Of a stretch of DNA of 13,228 bases, positions 7,596 to 13,228 are shown piece after piece. This stretch comes from an uncultured Selenomonas sp. (GTDB lineage Bacteria > Bacillota > Negativicutes > Selenomonadales > Selenomonadaceae), in assembly GCA_937915915.1 (NCBI GenBank), contig CALGGN010000184.1:1-13228 (forward strand). The letters run 5' to 3'. The translations under genes and the position numbers were made by a program. The notes beneath the pieces were generated by a model. It worked only from the letters and a program-made list of their open reading frames with translations, had not been told where the DNA came from and did no database searches. Every line of letters starts with the position of its first letter. The stretch's first letter is position 1.

Positions 7596-7759
7596 TACAG
7601 CCTGAGGCTATCTTCCTGCCCAGAGAAGACAGCCCCACCCAGAAGCTCAGAAAGATAATCTTTGCCTTGAGAGAGGCCGGCAGCATGGAATACTGGCAGA
7701 ACCAAACCCTAAGAGAGTTTGGGGATTGGCTGGAAGTAATGAAAGCGGCCCGGAAATAG
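7263..7759 (+). CDS. Tail assembly chaperone, -1 frameshift form (E+E'-like)
   Basis: If ribosomes slip back one base at 7547-7553, they read 97 residues in the first frame and then 68 more in the -1 frame (codons from 7553 to 7756, TAG at 7757-7759), for a total of 165. The -1 frame stays open for all 68 codons. It encodes a sensible helical protein: IAVFGRKADEWRR, then FLPREDSPTQKLRKIIFALREAG, then MEYWQNQTLREFGDWLEVMKAARK. It has no ribosome site of its own. In P2 and many other phages the long form binds the tape measure through its extension and is made at a fixed low ratio. Here the frame, the position just before the tape measure and the size (P2 long form is 142) all fit. The frameshift efficiency cannot be seen from sequence. 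Confidence 0.85.
7547..7553 (+). other. Programmed -1 ribosomal frameshift site (T TTT TTA)
   Basis: The heptamer TTTTTTA is read in the zero frame as GCT TTT TTA, so it has the exact X XXY YYZ phase needed for tandem tRNA slippage. P2 uses TTTTTTG at the equivalent place. The -1 frame is open for 68 codons beyond it, while the zero frame stops 42 bases later at 7593-7595. Confidence 0.88.
7561..7590 (+). other. Candidate frameshift-stimulating hairpin
   Basis: CTTCG at 7561-7565 can pair with CGAAG at 7586-7590, with a further T-G wobble at the base. It begins 7 bases after the slippery heptamer, the usual spacer length. The stem is short and the 20-base loop is large, so by itself it is weak. 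GCTG at 7574-7577 in the loop could pair with CAGC at 7598-7601 to form a pseudoknot-like fold. A second hairpin, AGCC-TGA-GGCT, lies at 7599-7609. Pairing was judged by eye, without energies. Confidence 0.35.
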
Positions 7760-7763
7760 GCAA

Positions 7764-7789
7764 TAAAAAGCCCCGCCGTGATGGCGGGG
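7764..7789 (-). terminator. Intrinsic terminator of the small - strand gene
   Basis: A perfect 7-base-pair GC stem (7771-7777 with 7783-7789) closes a 5-base loop. Read on the - strand it is followed by C and five T (7769-7765). This is a standard rho-independent terminator facing left, 8 bases after the stop of the small - strand gene. On the + strand there is no T-run after the stem, so it should not stop the tail operon efficiently. Confidence 0.85.
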
Positions 7790-7797
7790 ATAGAAGA

Positions 7798-7935
7798 TCA
7801 AGCCTGCTTATTTTCTTTGTAAACTTCGCAAATGCTTTCAAATGTTCCGTAAAGGGCACCGGCAACAGCACTGACGGCAAGGATTCCACAAAAGACAATC
7901 ACCACAAGCGCGGCTAAACCGAAAATGGCAGACAT
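7798..7935 (-). CDS. 45-residue single-span membrane protein, probable phage moron
   Basis: A short - strand gene read from ATG at 7935-7933 to TGA at 7800-7798. The product begins MSAIFGLAALVVIVF, and residues 4-30 are one continuous hydrophobic stretch long enough to cross a membrane. A charged tail follows, ending CEVYKENKQA. There are no charges before the helix and two lysines in the tail, so the tail is probably inside the cell. AAGGGGGT (7949-7942) is a near-perfect ribosome site 6 bases before ATG, an extended -10 lies at 7970-7978, and a terminator lies right after the stop. A private promoter and terminator, opposite strand and placement between two tail genes define a moron. I do not recognise the family. 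By analogy with HK97 gp15, superinfection exclusion is plausible; a holin-like or toxin-like role is also possible. Existence of the gene is well supported; its function is not. Confidence 0.72.
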   Translation of the reverse strand: MSAIFGLAALVVIVFCGILAVSAVAGALYGTFESICEVYKENKQA

Positions 7936-7941
7936 GTGATT

Positions 7942-7949
7942 ACCCCCTT
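7942..7949 (-). promoter_or_regulatory. Ribosome binding site of the small - strand gene
   Basis: On the - strand this reads AAGGGGGT, seven of eight bases of the ideal AAGGAGGT, placed 6 bases before the ATG at 7935. It fixes the start and is a main reason to accept this 45-codon frame as a real gene. Confidence 0.75.
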
Positions 7950-7969
7950 TTGTAAAACTATTTACTCAT

Positions 7970-7978
7970 ATTATACCA
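7970..7978 (-). promoter_or_regulatory. Extended -10 promoter for the small - strand gene
   Basis: On the - strand the sequence is TGGTATAAT: a perfect TATAAT with the upstream TG of an extended -10. Transcription would start near 7962-7964, about 28 bases before the ATG. No good -35 hexamer is visible at 16-18 bases spacing, which is normal for extended -10 promoters. The promoter lies directly beside the ribosome site of the divergent tape measure gene. Confidence 0.72.
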
Positions 7979-7997
7979 GAAAGGAGGCGGTTTTGGA

Positions 7998-10900
7998 GTG
8001 GCAGCGGGAAAAATATTTGCTATTTCCTTTGCGATAAATGCCATGATGGGAGCCAGTTTTGCCACAGCCATGAAGCAGGGCGGGGCAGTCATGCAGCAGC
8101 TCAGCGAAAAGACCAAATACTTGAACGCCGAGCAGAAACGGCTGGATAAAGCCTGGCAGGATTCGCAAAACCAGGTAAGAGCCTATTCCCGCCAAATGCA
8201 GCAGCTGCAGACCCAGTACAGCCAGGGCCGCATCTCAGAAAGCCAGTATCAGGCCACTATGCAGCGCATATCCCAGAATATGCGGCAGGCAGGTATGAGC
8301 GCCGAAGAATATCGGGGACACCTGCAAAGGCTCAGACAGGAAATGGAGCAGACACAGGCGGCAACGAAACGACTGGAAGCTGCCCAGGCAGGCAAGATGG
8401 CGGCAGGTGCCAAAGTCAGCGCTGCTTGGGCTGGAATGAATAGCGGCCTTGCAACAGCGGGTATGATTGCCGCTCCCTTCATAGGCGCTATAGAAACTGC
8501 CATGGACTTTGAGCAAGCCATGTCCAAAGTACAGGCCATTACCCGCTCCAATGATACCGCCATGGCCCAGCTCACGGCAAAGGCAAGGGAACTGGGGGAA
8601 ACCACCCAGTTTAGCGCTACCCAGGCAGCTCAAGCCATGTCCTACTTAGGCATGGCAGGCTGGGATGCAAATCAGATAATCGGCGGCATGCCCGGCCTTC
8701 TGGCTCTGGCAGCGGCGGGCGGCACAGACCTTGCCCGCACGGCGGATATTGTCTCCGATGATTTGACGGCTTTCGGCCTGTCTGCAGATCAGGCAGGGCA
8801 TATGGCGGATGTGTTCGCTGTCACCGTCACCAGGACAAATACCAACGTGGAAATGCTGGGGGAAACCATGAAGTATGCCGCTCCTGTGGCTAAAGCCTTC
8901 GGAGCCTCCATGGAGGAAACAGCAGCCCTGGCAGGCATCATGGCCAACAGCGGCATCAAGGCCAGCCAGGCAGGTACATCCCTCAGGGCTGGATTCCTGA
9001 GGCTTGCAGGGCCGTCCAAGAAGTCAGCCAAGGCCATGGCAGAGCTTGGCATATCTATGTCGGATGCTCAGACACAGCAGCAGGAAGCCCAAGCCGCATT
9101 GAGGGAATTGGGCATCGAGTATGAGGATTTTGAGGGCAAGCCCCGCAAGATGGGGGCAATCCTTGGGGAACTCAGGAACAAAACAGAAGGATTATCGAAA
9201 GAGCAGCGTCTTGCTATCCTGCAGGCTATCTTCGGCACAGAAGCTGCCACCGGCTGGCTGGCCGTGCTGGATGCAGGTCCGGAAACCTTTGATAAGCTTG
9301 TCACCGAAATGGAGAACTGTGACGGAGAAGCCGAAAAAATGGCTGCCACCATGATGAACAATGCCAAGGGTGCATGGACACAGTTCAAGAGCGCCATGGA
9401 GGGCGTGGCCATATCCTTCGGCTCCATATTCCTGCCTGCTATTACTGCCGGAATGAAAGGCATGGCTGATGCGGCAGGGAAAGCGTCTGCATGGATAAAG
9501 GATAACGAGGGGTTGGTGAAGTCCATTGCTGAACTGGCGGGAGGTATTGCAGCTGCTGCAGGTATATTCAAGGTATATCGGTTGGCAGCAGCAGCCTTTG
9601 ACTATGCTCACAAAAGCGCACAGCTATTCTTCCGTGGGACGGTATTGGGCCAGAAGATGGCAATGGCAGCAGCCCAGGGAATTGCCAGGGCTATGCCAGC
9701 CCTGCGGGCGGCGCTCAGTGCTGATACTTACCGCAGTATGGGCACCCAGGCGGCAGGCGGCTTCAGGAGTATGCGCGCTCAGGCTGCGCAGGCTTTCAGA
9801 TCTGTAGGCACTCAGGCGGTGGAAACCTTCAACAGCATGAGGACAATCAAGTGGTCAGACATAGGCGCAAGTCTCAAAAGCTCTCTTGATAGTGCTGCTG
9901 CTGGCATGAAAGGCAGGGTACAGGCCATGCAGGCCGCTGCAAGCAATTTCAGCGTAAAAGGGACAGCCCAGGGAGCCGGAACGGCCATGCAGGATAAATA
10001 TCAGGGACTAAAGGCCGCTGTCGCCAACAATATGACGGCAGCCCAGGGAACTTTTGCAAGAGGCGCTGGAGCTATCAAGCAACATGCCTTTGAGGCAGGT
10101 GAGGCCGTCAGGAATATGGCCCAAAAGTTTAGCATAAAAGGGGCGGCTGAAACGGCCGGGAAGGCGTTGGAAGGGATGGGAAAGGCAATGTTCAACCTTG
10201 GCAAGGCGGGGCTGGGGGCCATGTTCTCCCCTTTGGGTATAGCCCTGATGGCCATAGCCGGGGCAGCCTATCTTATCTATACCAACTGGGACAAGGTGGG
10301 TCCCTTCTTCATGGAGCTGTGGGGGCGGATAACCCAGGCATTTTCTGATGCCTGGACAATGATACAGCCAGCCCTGGAGCAGCTAGGCACAGCTTTTGAT
10401 GCGCTGATGCAGGTTCTTGCCAATGCCTGGACTGCACTGCAGCCCACCTTCACCCAACTGGGAGTGACCATTGGCAATCTGGCCATGTCCATAGGCCCTG
10501 TACTCAGTCAACTGGGGCAGACAATCATGGCTGCCTTTGACTCATTGGCTAATAGTGGCGTGTTTGATGTGCTCATACAAGCGGGGCAAATGCTAGCTAC
10601 CATCTTTGGCGGTGTCCTGATAGGCGCCTTTATCATCTTTGCCAATGCGGTTGTGGGGCAGGTTACGACTGCAATAGGCGTTGTGGCCTCCGTCATAAGC
10701 GGGGCTATCGGCGTGTTTACGGGGCTGATTCAGTTCATCACTGGCGTATTTGCCGGGGATTGGTCTGCAGCCTGGGATGGCATTGTGCAGATTTTCAGCA
10801 GCATCTTCGGCACCCTGGGGAATATTGCCAGTAGCGTGCTGGGAGGCATAAAGAACACCGTCAACGGTATAATCGGCTCTATAAAGAGCGTGGCCGGATT

Positions 10901-11543
10901 TGGCGGCGGGGGTGGCGCTGATGTATCGTCTAATGCCAGGGGCGGCATTTACAGGAAAGGCGCTTTCCTGACCACCTTCGCAGAAGAAGGGCCGGAGGCG
11001 GCTATACCATTGGATGGCTCACAGCGAGCCATAAGCCTCTGGCAACAGGCGGGGGAGATGCTTGGGTTAATGCCCCAGGCCCGGATGGCAGTTCCTTTGC
11101 AGGAACAAGGCGGGGCTATAACCGTGCCTCCTGCCATAGTGAAAGTGCCCCGGCAGGAAAGCATTGCGCCTACTATGGCAATGCCCCAGGCACCCGTTAT
11201 AAGCCTTTCCATCGAAAAAGGAGATGAAAGCAGTGAACATGGTTTTGAACTGCCCTCCCTGGATATCCCCAAGGGACTTTGGATAAAAGCCGCTGAATTG
11301 CTGGGGTTGAATGGGGGCGGCGATACAATCACCAACACCATCAGCAATGTAACTCATAGCGAACAGAGAGCAGACAATTCCAGCCTCACGGCACCGGTGA
11401 TTACTATCAATCTCACAGTGAACGGCCATGCTGACTCCGGCACCATCAAGGATGCTGTGCTCGATGCAGGGCGGCAGATGCAGCAGACCTTTGCAGAGCA
11501 GATGGAAGCCTTTCAGAGGCGGAAAGCGAGGCTGGCATATTGA
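7998..11543 (+). CDS. Tail tape measure protein, TP901 family
   Basis: An 1181-residue protein that sets tail length and later leaves through the tube with the DNA. Start: GTG at 7998, 10 bases after AAGGAGG (7981-7987). Residues about 25-135 are glutamine-rich coiled coil. The TP901 core begins near Met169 (DFEQAMSKVQAITRS) and includes the ARELGETTQFSATQAAQAM and GIMANSGIKASQAGTSLRAGF motifs to about residue 335. Residues 578-610 hold three and a part copies of an 11-residue repeat. A pair of related blocks (NFSVKGTAQGAG and KFSIKGAAETAG) stands at 650 and 710. Hydrophobic segments lie at about 742-761 and 865-920, suitable for membrane insertion during DNA entry. The C-terminus has the glycine-rich GGGGG linker and a GIYRKGAFLTTFAEEGPEAAIPL motif common in this family. 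At about 1.5 angstrom per residue it could suit a tail somewhat longer than P2's (inference). Confidence 0.95.
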   Translation: MAAGKIFAISFAINAMMGASFATAMKQGGAVMQQLSEKTKYLNAEQKRLDKAWQDSQNQVRAYSRQMQQLQTQYSQGRISESQYQATMQRISQNMRQAGMSAEEYRGHLQRLRQEMEQTQAATKRLEAAQAGKMAAGAKVSAAWAGMNSGLATAGMIAAPFIGAIETAMDFEQAMSKVQAITRSNDTAMAQLTAKARELGETTQFSATQAAQAMSYLGMAGWDANQIIGGMPGLLALAAAGGTDLARTADIVSDDLTAFGLSADQAGHMADVFAVTVTRTNTNVEMLGETMKYAAPVAKAFGASMEETAALAGIMANSGIKASQAGTSLRAGFLRLAGPSKKSAKAMAELGISMSDAQTQQQEAQAALRELGIEYEDFEGKPRKMGAILGELRNKTEGLSKEQRLAILQAIFGTEAATGWLAVLDAGPETFDKLVTEMENCDGEAEKMAATMMNNAKGAWTQFKSAMEGVAISFGSIFLPAITAGMKGMADAAGKASAWIKDNEGLVKSIAELAGGIAAAAGIFKVYRLAAAAFDYAHKSAQLFFRGTVLGQKMAMAAAQGIARAMPALRAALSADTYRSMGTQAAGGFRSMRAQAAQAFRSVGTQAVETFNSMRTIKWSDIGASLKSSLDSAAAGMKGRVQAMQAAASNFSVKGTAQGAGTAMQDKYQGLKAAVANNMTAAQGTFARGAGAIKQHAFEAGEAVRNMAQKFSIKGAAETAGKALEGMGKAMFNLGKAGLGAMFSPLGIALMAIAGAAYLIYTNWDKVGPFFMELWGRITQAFSDAWTMIQPALEQLGTAFDALMQVLANAWTALQPTFTQLGVTIGNLAMSIGPVLSQLGQTIMAAFDSLANSGVFDVLIQAGQMLATIFGGVLIGAFIIFANAVVGQVTTAIGVVASVISGAIGVFTGLIQFITGVFAGDWSAAWDGIVQIFSSIFGTLGNIASSVLGGIKNTVNGIIGSIKSVAGFGGGGGADVSSNARGGIYRKGAFLTTFAEEGPEAAIPLDGSQRAISLWQQAGEMLGLMPQARMAVPLQEQGGAITVPPAIVKVPRQESIAPTMAMPQAPVISLSIEKGDESSEHGFELPSLDIPKGLWIKAAELLGLNGGGDTITNTISNVTHSEQRADNSSLTAPVITINLTVNGHADSGTIKDAVLDAGRQMQQTFAEQMEAFQRRKARLAY
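9729..9845 (+). repeat. 11-residue (33-base) repeats inside the tape measure gene
   Basis: The protein reads YRSMGTQAAGG, FRSMRAQAAQA, FRSVGTQAVET and then FNSMRT, three full and one partial copies of an 11-residue unit (residues 578 to about 615). The aromatic residue recurs at exact 11-residue steps. Such hendecad spacing suits long helical packing and is known in tape measure proteins, where gain or loss of units changes tail length. Confidence 0.75.
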
Positions 11544-11746
11544 GCAGGACATACACTACCAAAAGCGGCGATATATGGGACTTGATAGCCTATGAGCAGC
11601 TGGGAGACTGCCGTTATGTCAATCTTTTGATGGAGGCCAATCCCCAACACCTGGATACAGGCATATTTTCTGCCGGAATAGTGCTCACCCTGCCGGAAAT
11701 TACGGATGAAAACAGAGTGAAGAACCTGCCGCCATGGAGGAAGTGA
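11540..11746 (+). CDS. Phage tail protein X-like, LysM-type baseplate protein
   Basis: A 68-residue protein (P2 gpX is 67). It begins MSRTYTTKSGDIWDLIAYEQLGD and continues with the LLMEANPQHLD and FSAGIVLTLPEI motifs of the tail X / LysM fold: a 'sgDtWD.ia', then 'll..Np....', then 'f.aG..l.lP' order. These proteins sit in the baseplate around the tube and hub, and the LysM fold may touch peptidoglycan. The start is TTG at 11540, which overlaps the tape measure stop (TTGA); no better ATG or GTG exists. Translation is probably coupled to the tape measure. Confidence 0.88.
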   Translation: MSRTYTTKSGDIWDLIAYEQLGDCRYVNLLMEANPQHLDTGIFSAGIVLTLPEITDENRVKNLPPWRK

Positions 11747-11749
11747 CAC

Positions 11750-12763
11750 ATGGAAGTAAGACGTGCAAAAATCAAATGCCTTTATGATTCAGAGGATATC
11801 TCCCAAGACATTGCCTCCCTCCTCAAGGGCTTTTCCGTCACGGAGGTGCTGGGGGGAGAAGCTGATGAGGCAGAAATATCCCTGCATGACAGGGAAGAGC
11901 TTTGGATGGGAGACTGGCTGCCGGAGCTTGGGGCTACCATGGATATCACCCTGCAAATCTCAGATTGGGAAGGGGAGGGGAATACCAGGGAACTGCCCTT
12001 TGGCAAGTTCGATGTGGATGAAATCACCATCAGCGGCTGGCCCCATGAGGCGAAAATAAAGCTGATTTCTGTGCCTGTCACCGGCGGCATGAATTCCGTG
12101 AAAAAGACACGGGCCTGGGAAAAGGTGAAACTCTCCCAAATAGCCCAGGATATAGCGGGCAGCGCAGGTATGGAGCTTTACTATGACACAGAGGAAGACC
12201 CCATGCAGGAAAGGGCAGAGCAGTCGGAGCAGACAGATCTATCTTTCCTGCAGAAGCTCTGCAAGGATGCGGGGCTGTCTCTCAAAGTCACTGACAAGAA
12301 AATAGTTATCTTCGACGTGTCCAAGTACGAAAAGGCCGACCCGGTGCTGGAAATTGTCAACGGCATCAGCGCGGTGAAATCCTTTGAGTGCAGGCAGACC
12401 GTCCACGAAATCTACAAGGCCTGCCATGTCAAGTACAAACACTCCAAGAAAGATGAACTCATAGAGTTTACCTTTACAGACCCCAAGCGGGAGAAGGGGG
12501 AAACCCTGGAAATCAACGAAAAGGTGGAATCCGTGGCAGAGGCGGAAAAGCTGACCAAGAAGAAGCTCCATGAGAAGAACCTGGAGGAATCCTCAGTCAG
12601 CCTCACCATGGTGGGCAACTTTGCCTTGCTGGCCTCCAATACCGTTACCTTGAAGGGCTTCCATACCTTTGACGGCAAGTATCTCATTATGAAAAGCTCC
12701 CATGAGGTGGGCAGTGGCTACACCACGAAAGTGGATTTGAGGAGGGTGATTGATGGATACTGA
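11750..12763 (+). CDS. Baseplate hub protein, P2 late control protein D-like
   Basis: A 337-residue protein of the P2 gpD group, related in fold to T4 gp27. It forms the trimeric hub joining the tube to the central spike. Visible landmarks are VRRAKIKCLYDSEDISQDI at the start, EISLHDREELWMGDW, PFGKFDVDEITISGWP, then the well-known QSEQTDLSFLQKLCKDAGLSLKVTD segment. Near the end come NTVTLKGFHTFDGKYLIMKSSHEV and YTTKVDLRRV. GGAGG at 11736-11740 lies 9 bases before the ATG, and the gene follows the X-like gene by 3 bases. P2 gpD is about 390 residues, so this is a slightly short form. The 'late control' name is historical; the structural role is the solid one. Confidence 0.93.
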   Translation: MEVRRAKIKCLYDSEDISQDIASLLKGFSVTEVLGGEADEAEISLHDREELWMGDWLPELGATMDITLQISDWEGEGNTRELPFGKFDVDEITISGWPHEAKIKLISVPVTGGMNSVKKTRAWEKVKLSQIAQDIAGSAGMELYYDTEEDPMQERAEQSEQTDLSFLQKLCKDAGLSLKVTDKKIVIFDVSKYEKADPVLEIVNGISAVKSFECRQTVHEIYKACHVKYKHSKKDELIEFTFTDPKREKGETLEINEKVESVAEAEKLTKKKLHEKNLEESSVSLTMVGNFALLASNTVTLKGFHTFDGKYLIMKSSHEVGSGYTTKVDLRRVIDGY

Positions 12764-13169
12764 GGCCGAACGCCTTTTGCGGGGCATGGTGAGGACAGGC
12801 ACCGTCTCAAGCGTGAACACGGCCAACAACACGGCCAGGGTGACCTTTGACGATAAAGACGGCACCGTAAGCCCTGAGCTTCATATCTTGCACCGCTGCA
12901 GCGGGAAGAATAAAGACTACTGGCTGCCAGATATAGATGATCAGGTGCTCTGCCTCTTTGCCAACAATGACAAGAACTTCTCCACGGGTTGGATTCTGGG
13001 AAGCTACTTCAACGAGAAGCAACCGCCCCAGGTGCAAAGCCAGGATATCATGCGTATGGACTTCTCGGACGGCTCATATATCGAGTACAACCGTGCCAGT
13101 CACACCCTGAACATGAAAATCAAAGGGCCTATCAATATCAACGGCTCAGTAATCAAACTGAACTGCTGA
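12753..13169 (+). CDS. Baseplate central spike protein, P2 gpV-like (short form)
   Basis: A 138-residue protein. Its OB-fold N-terminal domain shows GTVSSVNTANNTARVTFDD, then the LPDIDDQVLCLFANND motif and GWILGSYFNEKQPP, typical of P2 gpV, the tip that pierces the host membrane. The C-terminal 35 residues are beta strands (FSDGSYIEYNRASHTLNMK, then NINGSVIKLNC) that would start a triple-stranded spike. P2 gpV is 211 residues and ends in a metal-binding HxH tip; here the chain ends in Cys with no HxH. A separate tip protein may follow beyond the window. The ATG at 12753 is preferred over the TTG at 12750; AGGAGG at 12740-12745 lies 7 bases before it. It overlaps the D-like gene by 11 bases. 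Confidence 0.9.
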   Translation: MDTEAERLLRGMVRTGTVSSVNTANNTARVTFDDKDGTVSPELHILHRCSGKNKDYWLPDIDDQVLCLFANNDKNFSTGWILGSYFNEKQPPQVQSQDIMRMDFSDGSYIEYNRASHTLNMKIKGPININGSVIKLNC

Positions 13170-13191
13170 ACTTAAACCAGAATCCGTGAAA

Positions 13192-13214
13192 TACGATATA
13201 CGTAATATGTCGTA
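13192..13214. repeat. Imperfect palindrome after the spike gene, at the window edge
   Basis: TACGATATA at 13192-13200 pairs with TATGTCGTA at 13206-13214 around a CGTAA loop, giving 9 pairs including one G-T. It lies 23 bases after the spike stop in sequence that becomes AT-rich. No T-run follows within view. It could be an RNA hairpin, an operator or the edge of an inserted element. The window ends 14 bases later, so it cannot be resolved. Confidence 0.4.
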
Positions 13215-13228
13215 GAGCCGCATCATAT

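Noticed and set aside
7771..7789. A + strand terminator ending the chaperone transcript
   Set aside because: The hairpin is strong but no T-run follows on the + strand; the run of A before it shows that it works for the - strand.
7647..7898. An 83-codon - strand frame overlapping the small membrane protein gene and the chaperone extension
   Set aside because: It runs across the - strand terminator hairpin and has no ribosome site; the 45-codon frame has all the signals instead.
7726..7917. A 63-codon + strand frame in the gap before the tape measure gene
   Set aside because: It is the complement of the small membrane protein gene and of its terminator, has no ribosome site, and encodes a polar low-complexity sequence.
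7950..7974. A possible + strand promoter for the tape measure gene (TTGTAA ... TATTAT)
   Set aside because: The spacing is only 13 bases, too short for a sigma-70-type promoter; the TATTAT is largely the complement of the - strand TATAAT.
1..13228. CRISPR arrays, tRNA or rRNA genes, insertion sequences and att sites
   Set aside because: Nothing in the sequence shows spaced direct repeats, a tRNA-like fold or transposase motifs; the genes are packed structural phage genes.

Overview
The window is the structural core of a tailed phage or prophage with a contractile tail. Twelve genes lie on the + strand, packed end to end and often overlapping by 1-35 bases. One small gene lies on the - strand in the only real gap. 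Both ends are cut: the portal gene begins before base 1, and the baseplate genes must continue past 13228. No integrase, repressor, att site, tRNA or host gene is visible, so an integrated prophage cannot be told from a free phage here. The strong AGGAGG ribosome sites, GC-rich coding sequence and protein style suggest a Firmicute-type host, perhaps one of the Negativicutes (Selenomonas-like). That host guess is low-confidence inference.

Head module (1-3519): a lambda-family portal protein; a single 643-residue protein joining an S78-type prohead protease, a scaffold-like linker and a major capsid domain; then a DUF2190-like small capsid protein. Neck and connector module (3519-5231): a head-tail joining protein, a minor tail protein Z-like protein, a probable tail terminator, and a 96-residue protein of unknown function. 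These four are chained by 1-4 base stop/start overlaps and are probably translationally coupled.

Tail module (5251-11543): sheath, tube, a tail assembly chaperone with a textbook -1 frameshift site (T TTT TTA at 7547-7553) that opens a 68-codon extension (P2 E/E' style), and an 1181-residue TP901-type tape measure. Baseplate module (11540-13169): P2 X-like LysM protein, P2 D-like hub, and a short P2 V-like spike. The layout is a mosaic: lambda/HK97-like head genes joined to a P2/Mu-like contractile tail.

The most interesting stretch is the 238-base gap between the chaperone extension and the tape measure (7760-7997). It holds a complete, self-contained transcription unit on the opposite strand: an extended -10 promoter, a strong ribosome site, a 45-codon gene for a one-helix membrane protein, and a hairpin plus U-run terminator. 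This is the classic form of a phage 'moron', probably expressed from the prophage independently of the lytic tail operon. Its position beside the tape measure gene recalls superinfection-exclusion morons such as HK97 gp15. That functional link is a hypothesis only.
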